A stretch of DNA of 64,000 nucleotides from Tubiluchus corallicola (Eukaryota; Priapulida; Priapulimorpha; Priapulimorphida; Tubiluchidae). Positions within the stretch are counted from its first letter, which is position 1; the number at the start of each line of letters is the position of its first letter. Where the stretch lies: contig JAQGDQ010000181.1 of assembly GCA_030141605.1 (NCBI GenBank), positions 211,124-275,123 on the forward strand, written 5' to 3'. The notes under the pieces are model-generated. The model searched no databases. It was not told the origin of the DNA and worked only from the letters and a program-made list of their open reading frames with translations. This document shows positions 11,426-24,238 of this stretch, piece by piece. A program made the position numbers and the translations under genes.

Positions 11426-13480
11426 CAATTAAAAAAGTAATTATTCAAATGGACATAGGGGTCTAAAGAGCCAAGAAACTCAAACCTATTTGCTTTGGGA
11501 AGCTAACATCAAAAGCATATGAATGATGAATATCTTTGAGCATTAATTGTCACTGTGCGAACTGTGTGATGTTGTAAGTGTTGGATAATTATTACATATG
11601 TGCCTGATGGTAGCCGCAGCGTGTGGTTGGAGCATTGCTTTTTAGTTATAAAGATTTTTTTTAATATGGGATTTTTTATTTCATATATGTTGTCAGCATT
11701 AAATATTTGCTGATTTCAAATTATCCTTACCTGACACATTTCTCTTTAATAAACTATCATATTATTTTGTTATGGAGTGGTGTTTGAGCTAAGAACAAAA
11801 AGATAAACAATGTACGTGTGTACGGGTTAGTTTCAAATTGATTTTATTTGTGCAAAAGTTCTCCTCCCCTCCCCTAATTGGCCTCCTCACTTGTGACTGA
11901 AGAGTTTAAGGAAGAACCAACCCTCAAACAACATTTATTGCATTTTAATATACAACTAAAAATATTGAAATCACTACACATATATGCGCATAGAATGCTT
12001 TGCTTCAAAATGTAAAAGAAATTTAAATAGTTTTTATCTCCCGCCAAATGAACGACTCTGCCGGCATATTCGAAAAAGATGACATAAGCTGGTGTCTGCT
12101 GAGAATTCACTCAGAAGTTCCGTTATTCTAGCATTGTACCTAACTGTGTTATGTAAAAATGAGTCATTAGATCAATTATGACCAAATTTAAAGTGGTAAG
12201 TTAGCTTTAATCCATAGGAGTATACCACAAAATGCGTGAGTAGTATACATTAACTGTGTAAATGTAGTTAATTTGCAGACTTTGTTGACTTTTAGATACG
12301 CATGTAAACTTGCGAGCATATAGTAGGTACCTGATGGGTTACTTAGTTTATAGCGTTCGCTTTATAAGTCAAAAAAAGATTGCTGAAGCACCTGGCAGAC
12401 TAAGTGTTTATATTGCACGGAAACCGGATGACACCATTTTTCATTTAAAATGAGTGCGCCCAAGCATGAAGTGACGGCGATTTTAAATTCATTTTACTAA
12501 TTATATAAGGTGCTTATCACAATTTTATTGCTGAAATTTTCTAGCATTTTTCTCAAATATTAGAATAAGCTGAACTTCCCGAGAGGCTTTGCTTTTACTT
12601 TAAAACAGGTACATTAAAAATCTGTGCAGTATGTGTACTTAAAGCACTTTTAACAGTAAACATTTTAACATTTTTAACAGAAAAAGTACAAAATTAAATT
12701 TAGCTTGTCACAACTAATGTCACAAAAATACAGTTACAGAACAGTTAACAAGCAAATATCTACATTAGGGCCTGTCAATAGAATTAAAACAAAATTTATT
12801 ATGGTAACCAGAACTAATAAGCAAATAGCCGAATGTACCTGTATTTACTGATTTTGTTTTATTGTTTTGTGTTTGGTTTTGCTTAAAGAGGTTTGCTTTT
12901 ATATTTTGAGCACACCATAAATAGTTTGTTTTTAACACCACAAAATATCCACACCACAAGATGTTACTGTACTTAGATCTATAATTTATGCACCTTAATT
13001 TTTATGACACTTCTGTTTGAGCTAGTTAAATGTAATCACTGCAGTTGTGTTTGCTTCTTGTTATTTGTTCAACCTTTTGCTGCTATGCTGAAATACTACT
13101 GCACTATGATATATATATATATATATACAAGAAAATGTGTGAAAGCTAGACATTTTTGTGTTGGCACATTAAATTTAATTTTGAACTTTTCTCTGAAAAT
13201 TCTATTTTTTAGCTTTGGATCACTGTGTCTGTTCTAGCTTTTGTTTTGCTGTATTTTAAAGCGATACCTGTTAGGCCAAAACGTTGAATATTTTGCACAA
13301 GTGAAATCGTTTTGAAGTTTATCTTGTGCATTTAAGGCAAGTTTCTGGAGATCATGCTCCTGTTTCATTTTAAAACTTAAGTCAGTACCAATAAATCTAA
13401 TACTTGTACTAATAATGTCTGCAAGGGTGCAATCCTACATATTTACGTAACTGCTTGACTCTTTTGCCATTACGTACAGG
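11426..13480. other. Gene-free stretch
   Basis: No exon with convincing splice sites is seen. There is a short TA microsatellite at about 13110-13128. Nothing else is recognised. Confidence 0.5.
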
Positions 13481-14391
13481 ATGCCATCACAGCTGTGCAT
13501 GCTGTATCAGTATCACACACCCCTAACACGATTGGATACGCTTGCAGTGACGTCACACTCTGCGTTCAATCATAACGTGTTTTTCTGCGCACGTCAGCAA
13601 ATTCTGAAAACTGGCCTTCGCAGAGCGACGCTTTTAACAGAGTTTAATACAATAATAATGTTAATGAGTGTATTAGTTGTGTATTATGTTAGTATTTTGA
13701 AATTCGCTGTACGTTGAAAGTTTTGTGTATATTGATGAAACAAGAACGCTTTACAACAGTCAGTAATTATAATTGTGGACATCTCTCTGCTGTTGGCTTA
13801 TTGCCAAAAATTTTATTATCGTCGTCGTGATATGTAATCATACGTTTGCTGTTGAAATAAATTACAATATCAATCTTCTAGTTGAATTAGAGCACTGTGT
13901 AATACTCTGAATCTACAGTAAAGTATTTTCACGAGAAAGGTGATCTAGTGTAACTAATAATAATTACGTTTTCTCGACCAGAAATGTATGTTTTATGACA
14001 GACCACTGTTTTGTGTTTCAACTTAACCGCCATGTGAACCTTTTAGGTTTACTCTATTACGCATGTTTAAGTGTGTGAATTCGCTGAATTATGTACTGAT
14101 ATTTGCTTACTTCGCGAAAAATATGATACAGCATCTAGAGTAAAATCAGAACAGCGTATTATCATATCCTGAACTGTTTTTTATGGATCTAATCTGTAGA
14201 CACCGTGGTGTGTATACTTTGTCGCGTCATCTACAGAATGTAATAGACAAAGTCTGGGGAATTTTGGCAAACCTTTGTCAAAAAATTAACTAAACAGTTA
14301 CATGTAAATCATTGCAAAAACGTAGACAGTAACACGACCTAGCAAATATTTTTCTTCAAAAGTTATTCACGTACCGAGAGGTTTATTATTG
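13481..14391 (+). promoter_or_regulatory. Possible promoter/5' leader of the WSB-like gene
   Basis: This segment lies just upstream of the best candidate first coding exon. It has local CpG-containing stretches and a perfect 10-bp CRE-like palindrome GTGACGTCAC (13547-13556). The assignment rests on position and that single motif. No TATA box or start site can be fixed. Confidence 0.3.
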
Positions 14392-14503
14392 ATGCCAAAA
14401 AGGCGCGGCAGATGTGCTGAAACTTTGCAAGTTAAGTCGGAATTGAATGAGATTATTAGAAGCATGCGACTGCTATTTGACAATTCTCGATTGGATTCTT
14501 ATG
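14392..14503 (+). CDS. Probable first coding exon of the WSB-like gene
   Basis: ATG at 14392 opens 37 codons (starting MPKRRGRCAETLQ, later RSMRLLFDNSRLDSY) plus one base. It ends at an excellent donor, G|GTAAGT (14504). Phase 1 fits the acceptor at 27438, where the joined codon becomes Asp. With this exon the total coding length is 1275 bases, or 424 residues. That is close to the roughly 400-420 residues of vertebrate WSB1/WSB2, whose N-terminus is likewise short before the first WD repeat. The intron would be 12.9 kb and would contain the whole Gmr1 element. Joining is inferred from phase, length and position. Alternatives are exons ending at 10775 and 27298. Confidence 0.55.
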
Positions 14504-15321
14504 GTAAGTAAAGTGTTCGAGAAAAATCATTAATCTGAGTATTATTAAGTTACCTAATATATTACAATTGAATATAATTGATTAACTGCAGGTGCATTAC
14601 AAATTACACAAAACAGAGAGTACATGACGTCATGGAATGACAGCTAAAGCTACTTAAATATATACAAAAAAATTATTGATAAGGCTTAATACCTGATCTA
14701 ATTACTACTTCTGAAGTAACTATTATTGCCAATAGTTTTTGTGATCATACTTAATATAAATATAGCAGCCTATTTCCTAAAGTGCTCGGTTCACCTTAAA
14801 TAAATTGTGAGAAACTAGTCTGTATTATTGCCTGAGTCGTGACACTCCAGAAATTGTTGGCAACACCATTTCTCCGTGGTTATTTGCTAGTAGGGCCTGT
14901 GTCGTACATGACTGTGTAGCCAAACTTCAAAGAGCCTTAGCATTGTCTTGCGTTTACTGTACATCGTAAACTCATGAAACTGAATTGATAATCAAAGTGT
15001 AGTAATTATTTTATTTATCCATTTTTGCAAAGGAATATTTAAAATTTTGAGCATATTATTATGTATAAATTATGCATATCAATTTTAAACTATTCGTTAA
15101 CTACCTGTTTCTGTTTCTTACTTTCGTTGAAAAACTTGAACATCAGACAATTTATCTGTATATTTATGATGCATCCATTTCCTTTTCCTGTTTTTACATT
15201 TTGTACCTTCCTGCTATTCTAGGCCTTTCAAATGACATGAACTGCTTTTAAGTACTTTAAAATAATATACATAAAACAGCTAGAGTTTATTTTAAATCAT
15301 AGTTATTAATTGTTTATGCTT

Positions 15322-16711
15322 TGTAACATACTGTTTATTTTACCCCAGAAAGTCTGATGAGAAATAATGTAATGATGGTGTTATCAATAATAATAATTAA
15401 TATGACAACCAAGCTATTGTCATATTATCAACTAAACCGGAAAACAAGTATTAAAAAAATGGTTCAGTTGATCTTTAAACCCAAGATTTAGGAATTTAAG
15501 TTCTGCGGGTTGGTTTGTAGCATTCAATTTTGTGCGCGATATGAAGCCGTCTGATCAACTTGTGAATGCGGAGAGAGGTGACCCAAAAAACTCGTCACGA
15601 TACAGGTGTACAAGGTAGAAAACAGTTGAGCTTTGGTATTGGACCTGAAAACATTACATAGGTCAGACTTTTCGTAATTGCAGTTTTGCTGAACTTTCGA
15701 ACGAAAATGTTTGTCCATTTAACTACTTTTGATTGCTGCTGTCATAGTTGATGGGTGAGGATTTTGGACAGTTAATGGACTCCCAAGCACCCGATGTTAT
15801 GGTGATAGTACTTGTGGCTGGAAGACTACCGGTTGAGCGATAGACGAGAAGGACACGACAGTTCTCTTGTTTATTTGAGGCCAGCAAGAGGTGTCTAGAG
15901 CTTCAGACTATCCCACGGGATCCCGATCTGTAAGTTGATTTATTCTTTGCCTTACTGTGCAGCGTGTCATGGGTACAGATGGACTAATGGTTTTCACAAT
16001 TGATAAATGTTCAATATAAACTGATCCTACACGAGTTGAAGTCATACCAGACATTGAAATTGTGTATGAAGTTTAGCAACGAAATGTTTCATGGATGCTG
16101 CTAATTTACATGTGACGTCACAACCCTGAATGCTGCTTTCAATGCATTAACTTGCTAGCATTTCCCCAGGGGTGGCCGGTAGTTAAGTTAAGCCCTTAGA
16201 CGAACGTTTGCTACGGTTAGTTTAGCTTATACCCAATGGAAATATTACCAAGACATTATAATATGTTAGTTATGAACACTGTTTATTTTTGGTGATACTA
16301 CTTAGTTTTGCTTTCAATTTTGCCCAATAACGTGTTTCTGATATTTTTGCCAATGTTTTGTTTTGATGTATTGCGCTTTAATGACATATTTGGTCGGTTT
16401 GATTTTCGTGCCTAATATTTTGTCATTAAAAGTGATAACAGTATACTATAATTATTATTGTTGCATCATTGTCCTTTTGTATTTAATTCGATTAACCGAT
16501 AAGTGCTAATACAGAATCCCACAAGAACCAACACCCTCTTGAAGTGGTAGCGCCCCCCGTAGACTACCCTTGCTGCGAAGCCACTATCTGGAGTTTGTGG
16601 GCAGATCCCTCTTTAAAGTAAAATTTTATGTAAACTTATTGCTCGGCCAAGGAATCTCCAGTGACTACCTTACATCTAGTCAGGCCTGCCCCATCTGCAC
16701 TAGTCGTAACA
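15322..16711 (+). repeat. 5' LTR (1390 bp)
   Basis: Begins TGTAACATACTG and ends GTCGTAACA (TG...CA). It aligns with the 3' LTR from end to end. It contains about 50 bp (around 16215-16264) that the 3' copy lacks, flanked by a GTTAGTT direct repeat. A GTGACGTCAC CRE-like motif lies near 16113. Confidence 0.95.
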
Positions 16712-16712
16712 A

Positions 16713-16730
16713 TGGTGGCAGCGGTGGGAT
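16713..16730 (+). promoter_or_regulatory. Primer-binding site
   Basis: One base after the 5' LTR, TGGTGGCAGCGGTGGGAT is complementary to a tRNA 3' end (CCA, discriminator base, 7-bp acceptor stem, start of the T arm). The GGCAGCG stem suggests a leucine-type tRNA. The position is certain; the tRNA identity is inferred. Confidence 0.8.
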
Positions 16731-17051
16731 CCTGTTAGGATACTTGTCGGAATAGAATAGTAATCTGTTTGTAATTAATTGGCAATCAAAGCAATTGGTA
16801 GTTGCTACAGTGATTATTTTAGCGTGAGTTGTAAACTGAGTGAAAGCTGGAAAAAGGCTACTAGTTTTTCTTGTTGTCGGATTGACCTTGTTTTTACCTG
16901 TCATTTCATAGTGTTGAGCTACGCTACACACTTGACCCATTTTGTAACTATACCTTGCTTTTGAGCTGCATTATTTTTGCGCTAGTCGCATATAAATAAA
17001 GTTGTGACCTTCATTGCTGTGTGTGCGTTGTGAAATTCGTGTAAGTGTGTC
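16731..17051 (+). other. Retrotransposon leader
   Basis: Non-coding leader between the primer-binding site and the gag start. A TATA/AATAAA-like run (catataaataaag) lies at about 16988-17000. Nothing else is recognised. Confidence 0.6.
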
Positions 17052-20000
17052 ATGATGGCAGAAGCCAGTGTTGTGTATGACTCGGAGCGGCTTAATTCGA
17101 TGTTGTTGCACGAAGTGCGCGATATAGCACTAGATTTAGGCATTTTTCCAGTACCTAGAAGAAAGGCGCTTATAATTGAAGCGATTTTGCAGTTTCAAGC
17201 GAAAATAACACAACAAACAGTGCCCGGGTCTGTCAGGCCTAAAGAAAGACCAATTTGTACACCTATTTCTCTAGCTGAGGAAGGAGTTAAATTCTCCGTA
17301 TCTCAGCCAATGACCTTAGTATCTCCTTCACTTGATACAAGTCTCCCGCAATTGTCGCCTGCACCGCTTGCACCCGGGCCCAGTGTAAGCGCACCAAAGG
17401 TTACTAACCCTTTCCCTTATGATATGACGGGAATTGATTCCACCGAAAAGGCGAAATTGATACTTGAGTTGGAGGAAATGCGGTTAAGAGAGAGAGAAGC
17501 GTTACTGAGGGACAGAGAGAAAGAAAGACAGAGAGAATGGGAGTTAAAAGAGTTGTAAATACGAGAGCGTGGTTTAGAACGTGAAGAGAGACGGAAAGAG
17601 AGAGAGTGGAAGAGTGCAGAAGAAGAGAAGAGACGCAAATTAGAATTAGCAAAAATCAATTCTTCACGTATAAACAATGACTCTACAGTGAACACAGCAA
17701 CAAACACAATGACACTGAAACCTCTTAAAGTACGCCCATTTAAAGAAAATGAGGGCGAGACAATTTTGGAGTGGTTAACATACTATGAAAAATGTTGCCA
17801 AGTTAACAATGTGCCACGTGAACAATGGTGTAGAACACTGGCACCACATCTTTCAGGCAAAGCAAGCCACGCATTTCAATTAATTAATGATCAAGACATT
17901 ACGGTGTACACAAAAGTAAAACAAGAAATATTAAAAGCATACATGATAACACCAGAAAGTTATCATCTTTTATTCAGGGACATGCGCAAGCGTAAAGATG
18001 AGACATGTGTACAAACTGTTGTGCGCCTGCGCAAAGCAATGGACGATTGGGCGGATGCAATGAATGTTAAAACAAAACAAGAAGCTTTGGATTTAAGCGT
18101 TTATGAGCACTTTATGGACATAATACCACAGGAGGTTTCCCTATGGCTAAAGAAAAATGCTATATACAAATTAGAGGAAGCGGCTGAAAAAGCAGATGCT
18201 TATTTGTCAGCGCAAAATCCGCGGACTCATTTTGGAAAGCCTGCATATAACAAGCCCAGTCCAAAACCTGCCAACAGTCCAAGTATGCCCAGTCAGGGCC
18301 CTTCTTCGTTATTGAAAGTTCGCTGCTATCACTGCGGGCAGCATGGACACTTTTCAGCTTCATGTCCACGTAAATTTGCTCCACGAACAGATAAACACGG
18401 ACCAGTTACTTTTGATAAGCCTAAAGGCATGCAGAAACAGTATCTAGCTTTAGCCTCCAATGAAAATACTGACCTAGCTGTAGATTCATCTGCCAGTTCG
18501 GCCTTTGTTTCAGGTGGTCCTTATTTTGAGGCAAAATTAAATGGGAGGTCGATTAAAGCTTTGCGAGATACTGGAGCATCTCGAAGTGTGGTCAACCCTG
18601 ATTTTGTAAAACCAAACCAGTATATAGAAGGTGCTTTGTATGATTTAGCGTGCATTCATAATTGTGAAAAGCCATGTTCTGTAGCTGTGGTCGAACTGGA
18701 ATCGCCATATGCTACCGGTTTCCTCACGGCAGCTGTTGTCCAGAGCAGCCCGGTTGCTTTATTATTAGGTAATGATTACGAAAACGAAATTGCGCCATTT
18801 TTGCCTGTGGAGTCGACTTCTCCTAGACATGCAAAGCATGTTAAGTCCTACTCAAAAAGAAAAACAAATGCTAAGATGAGCAAACAATCACAAAAGCTTA
18901 TAAAGACTCCACTAATTGAAAAACAACCATCTTTAGTTGAAGATACGAATGATACGGTTGTTTTGCCAGTAACGACGCGAGCAGAAGCCAAAGCTGAAGC
19001 GTTACAACAGCAAGCTGAAGCTGAAACCTGCAAGGCCATTGAAGAAGATACTCTTTTGCCTACAAAAACTCTTAAGGCTGTGCAACAGGAGCAAGAGCTT
19101 TTGGATATTGTACAACGAGATCAGCTTATTCAAGAGCAGAAGGAAGATGTAACAATACGAAATTTATTTGATCGTGTTCAGAGTGAAGGAGAATGCCGAA
19201 AACAAAGAGGTGGATACTTCTTGAAGCAAGGTGTTTTGCATACCATACGTAAAAGTGCACGTGGTTCATATACTGATTTGCTTGTAGTGCCGTCCTCTAG
19301 AAGGCAGCAAGTCCTTGAATTAGCACATGATAGGCTTCCTGCTGCTCACCAAGGCATGCGAAAAACCATTGACAGAGTCTTGTCCCAATACTTCTGGCCT
19401 AAAGTTCTGACTGCTATTAAAAACTACGTTAAGACCTGTTCTAGTTGCCAAAAGGCTTCAAGGTGCAGAACAGCAGATCGCGCTCCGTTGAAACCTTTGC
19501 CTGTTGTTAAGGAGCCCTTTTCCCAAATTTGTATAGATTTGATCGGTCCTTTGCCACGTACCAAGGCCGGTAACAAGTTCGCCCTTGTAATAGTAGACCA
19601 GGCGACACGTTACCCTGATGCTTATCCCTTACCGGCGGAAACTGCATCTTGTGTTGCCAAGGCATTGTTGGAATTCATATGCAGACATGGCATTCCACGG
19701 GAAATTTTGTCGGATAGAGGAACCCAGTTTACATCCTCACTTATTTCAGACTTGGAAAAGGCTCTAGGTATTCAGGGCATTTTTGCCACGCCTTATCATC
19801 CCCAGACCCAGGAGGTTACAGAGAAATTTAATTCCACACTGAAGAGCTCAATTAGGAAGTTAACTCAGACTGAACGTTCTTTGTGTTGGGATGAACTTTT
19901 GTCATTCGTCCTATTTGCATACCGTGAGACTCCGCAGGAGTCATTAAAGTACAGTCCGTTCGAGTTAGTATACGGGTTCCCGGTGAGAGGACCCATGGCT

Positions 20001-21938
20001 GCACTGCGGCGCAAGTGGGGTTGTACAGAACCAGCACCTATTGAGCAAGTGGACGATTACGTTGAACGGGTCATCAACGAAATAGAGCGTACCACAGAAG
20101 AGGCACACCAATCTTTGCAAGATGCCAAGCTGGCACAAAAGAAGTGGTATGACCGTTTGTCTTCTACTAGATCATTTGAGATTGGACAAGAAGTCCTGGT
20201 CTTGCTTCCAGAGCCTAAAAAGAAACTCTTGAGGATTTGGCAAGGTCCCTTTGAAGTAGTAGATAAACTCTCTGACCATACCTATAAGGTAGCCATAAAG
20301 AAGCCTGGTGTAAAGACACGTATCCAGACTCTTCACATAAATCTCCTTAAACCACATTATACGAGGTCTAAGAGTCTAGTCCTGTATGCCAAATGCAGTA
20401 ATGGAGATATGTGTTTTCTGGGTGTGGATGATCTTAACTCGGAGTGCCCAGATCTTGCCACTGAAGTGTCACCCATGCAACTATCTTACCTTCCAGAGTT
20501 TGCATTCCCACCATGTGCACAACAAACACAGTCAGTGAAAGATGTTGAATATCCTGACTACTTAACCAAGGAGCAAACAACAGAGCTTCGCCTGGTGTTA
20601 GAAAAATATTCGGAAATGTTCACTGACGTCCCAGGTAGGACAGATGTTATAGAGCACCGAATTCTGTTAAAGGATCAGGAACCGGTCTATCAGCAAGCAT
20701 ACCGGATTCCGCAGGCCAAGAAAGAAACGGTACGCGAAGAGATTAGGGAGATGGAAAAACTGAATGTCATAGAAAAAACAGACTCCCCATATGCATCTCC
20801 AGTACTATTGTTACGAAAACAGGATGGTACAATTAGGTTTTGTATAGATTTTCGTGCTGTCAATAAAAAGACTGTCTTTATGCAATATCCTGTCCCCAGA
20901 ATCGATGAGATGATTGATGAACTCCATGAGGCTGAATGGATTACAAGCTTAGACATGACCAAAGCCTATTGGCAGGTCCCTTTGGCACAAGAATCTAAAC
21001 CAGTGTCAGCATTTATAACTGACTTTGGGAAGTGGCAATTCACAGTAATGCCATTCGGACTTCAAAATTCAGCTCAGACATGCCAGCAACTGATGGATAT
21101 CGTCCTCGAAGCCGTAGTTCAGTACGCAAGAGGGTATATTGACGATGTGTGCATATGGTCTAGTACCTGGGAAGACCATCTGCGTCATATTGATGCCGTC
21201 CTTTATTGCATCAGAATGGCCTGCTTGTCGGTAAAGCCTAAGAAATGCCACTTTGCCAGAAAGGAAGCTGAATTTCTTGGCTATGTGGTTGGCCGTAGTC
21301 GTTTGCGACCACAGCCTGGGAAAATCCAAGCCATTAGGGATTTCCCAAGACCAGAAACGAAAACGGATGTCCGAAGTTTCTTGGGATTGGTCGGTTTTTA
21401 CAGGCGGTTTATTCCGCACTTCAGTCAAATCGCCCAACCACTTTTCGACCTTACATTGAAGGCATGCCCCAAGATCGTTACATGGACAGCTCAGTGTGAA
21501 GAGAGTTTCATTACGCTAAGAGACTTCTTGACTTCGGAAACAGTTCTCCATAGTCCCGATTTCAACAAGACCTTTGTCTTAACGACCGATGCGTCCATTC
21601 GAGGCCTGGGGGCTGTATTAAGCCAGGAAAAAGAACCTGGAACGGAAGTCCCTATTACTTATGTCAGCAGGAAGCTGACCACTCCAGAAAAGAATTACTC
21701 TACTGTCGAGCTGGAACTGCTGAGCATAGTACATGCAGTAGAGAAATGTAACTATTACTTGGAGGGACGTCAATTTCTGGTACGATGCGATCATGCCCCA
21801 TTGACAGCTCTCCACAAGATGAAAAACTCGAACCGCAGAATTGCGCGCTGGGCCTTAACTTTACAAGAGTACTCTTTCGAGGTGGAGCACTTGCCTGGAA
21901 AGAAAAATGTCCCAGCTGATGCGTTATCTCGTGCATAA
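17052..21938 (+). CDS. Gag-Pol polyprotein of the Gmr1-type element (one internal stop)
   Basis: One frame runs from ATG 17052 (or 17055) to TAA 21936-21938, broken only by TAA at 17556-17558. Domains in order: a SAP-like N-terminal helix pair (LLHEVRDIALDLGI...RRKALIIEAI); a Glu/Arg-rich coiled coil spanning the stop; a gypsy-type capsid; a CCHC zinc knuckle CYHCGQHGHFSASC at 18324-18365; an aspartic protease with DTGA at 18567-18578; the H2C2 finger and integrase core (Asp of DLIGPLP, Asp of SDRGTQF, Glu of VTEKFN) at about 19320-19830; a GPF module near 20240; then RT with ITSLDMTKAYWQ, MPFGLQNSAQ and active site YIDD (21135-21146); and RNase H (TTDAS, VELELLS, RCDHAP) ending NVPADALSR. 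No envelope frame or chromodomain follows. The catalytic residues look intact. Because of the TAA, this copy would need readthrough, or internal initiation beyond 17558 (in-frame ATG at 17709), to make Pol. Confidence 0.93.
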
Positions 21939-22231
21939 TTTACACATCCACAATTTTACAGTTATAAAATACTTTACCTGTCATGCAAGGACTGTGTGAG
22001 AGATGTGATGCTGTTATTGTAATAATGTTGTGTAGCAGTTGATTATGTTGAACACCTGTTGTGCTCACGATGATGATTGATGATGATTCATGTGGGAAGA
22101 TACCCCTTGTTTTATGAAAAAAGATCTCAAATTTTATTTGTTTTTGTGGTGATCAACCATTTTCTTTTTGTCTTATTTTTAAGCACTGAAACCCTTGCTT
22201 AAGTAAACTTAATCCCGGTATTTCAGCGCTC

Positions 22232-22244
22232 AAAAGAGGATGGG
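22232..22244 (+). promoter_or_regulatory. Polypurine tract
   Basis: AAAAGAGGATGGG lies four bases before the 3' LTR, the expected site for plus-strand priming. One T interrupts the purine run. Confidence 0.8.
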
Positions 22245-22248
22245 CCAA

Positions 22249-23588
22249 TGTAACATACTGTTTATTTTACCCCAGAAAGTCTGATGAGAAATAATGTAAT
22301 GATGGTGTTATCAATAATAATAATTAATATGACAACCAAGCTATTGTCATATTATCAACTAAACCGGAAAACAAGTATTAAAAAAATGGTTCAGTTGCCC
22401 TTTAAACCCAAGATTTAGGAATTTAAGTCTGCGGGTTGGTTGGTAGCATTCAATTTTGTGCGCGATATGAAGCCGTCTGATCAACTTGTGAATGCGGAGA
22501 GAGGTGACCCAGAAAACTCGTCACGATACAGGTGTACAAGGTAGAAAACAGTTGAGCTTTGGTATTGGACCTGAAAGCATTACATAGGTCAGACTTTTCG
22601 TAATTGCAGTTTTGCTGAACTTTCGAACGAAAATGTTTGTCCATTTTACTACTTTTGATTGCTGCCGTCATGTTGATGGGTGAGGAAGTTGCTACAGTTA
22701 ATGGACTCCCAAGTACCAGATGTTATGGTGATAGTACTGGTGGCTGGAGGACTACCGGTTGAGCGATAGACGAGAAGGATACGACAGTTCTCTTGTTTAT
22801 TTGAGGCCAGCAAGAGGTGTCTAGAGCTTCAGACTATTTCACGGGATCCCGATCTGTAAGTTGATTTATTCTTTGCCTTACTATGCGGCGTGTCCTGAGT
22901 ACAGATGGACTAATGGTTTTCACAATTGAAAAATGTTCAATATGAACGTGATCCTACACGAGTTGAAGTCACGCCAGACATTGAAATTGTGTATGAAGTT
23001 TAGCAACGAAATGTTTCATGGATGCTGCTAATTTACATGTGACGTCACAACCCTGAATGCTGCTTTCAATGCATTAACTTGCTAGCATTTCCCCAGGGGT
23101 GGCCGGTAGTTAAGTTAAGCCCTTAGACGAACGTTTGCTACGTTAGTTATGAACACTGTTTATTTTTGGTGATATTACTTAGTTTTGCTTTCAATTTTGC
23201 CCAATAACGTGTTTCTGATATTTTTGCCAATGTTTTGTTTTGATGTATTGCGCTTTAATGACATATTTGGTCGGTTTGATTTTCGTGCCTAATATTTTGT
23301 CATTAAAAGTGATAACAGTATACTATAATTATTATTGTTGCATCATAGTCCTTTTGTATTTAATTCGATTAACCGATAAGTGCTAATACAGAATCCCACA
23401 AGAACCAACACCCTCTTGAAGTGGTAGCGCCCCCCGTAGACTACCCTTGCTGCGAAGCCACTATCTGGAGTTTGTGGGCAGATCCCTCTTTAAAGTAAAA
23501 TTTTATGTAAACTTATTGCTCGGCCAAGGAATCTCCAGTGACTACCTTACATCTAGTCAGGCCTGCCCCATCTGCACTAGTCGTAACA
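22249..23588 (+). repeat. 3' LTR (1340 bp)
   Basis: Same termini as the 5' LTR, shorter by 50 bases because of one deletion around position 23141. It is followed by the TGCTT target duplication. A short minus-strand frame in both LTRs is shared only because the LTRs are copies of each other. Confidence 0.95.
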
Positions 23589-23593
23589 TGCTT

Positions 23594-24238
<645 letters not shown>

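Larger units (their letters stand above)
15322..23588 (+). mobile_element. Gmr1-type Ty3/gypsy LTR retrotransposon, complete
   Basis: An 8.27-kb element is bounded by a TGCTT target duplication (15317-15321 and 23589-23593). Its order is 5' LTR, primer-binding site, gag-protease-integrase-RT-RNase H in one frame, purine tract, 3' LTR. Placing integrase upstream of RT is the reverse of ordinary Ty3/gypsy elements and defines the Gmr1 group described from deuterostomes. The RT, RNase H and GPF-containing integrase sequences are of gypsy type, so this is not a Ty1/copia element. The LTRs are very similar apart from one 50-bp deletion and scattered substitutions, so insertion was fairly recent. 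The only obvious coding lesion is one TAA in the N-terminal part of gag. It sits in the probable first intron of the WSB-like gene, in the same orientation. Confidence 0.94.

Noticed and set aside
13481-13717. 78-residue plus-strand frame
   Set aside because: Starts after an acceptor-like site but has no donor or domain; treated as promoter/leader sequence instead.
15524-15718. Minus-strand frame repeated at 22450-22671
   Set aside because: It occurs twice only because both copies lie in the LTRs; no protein features.
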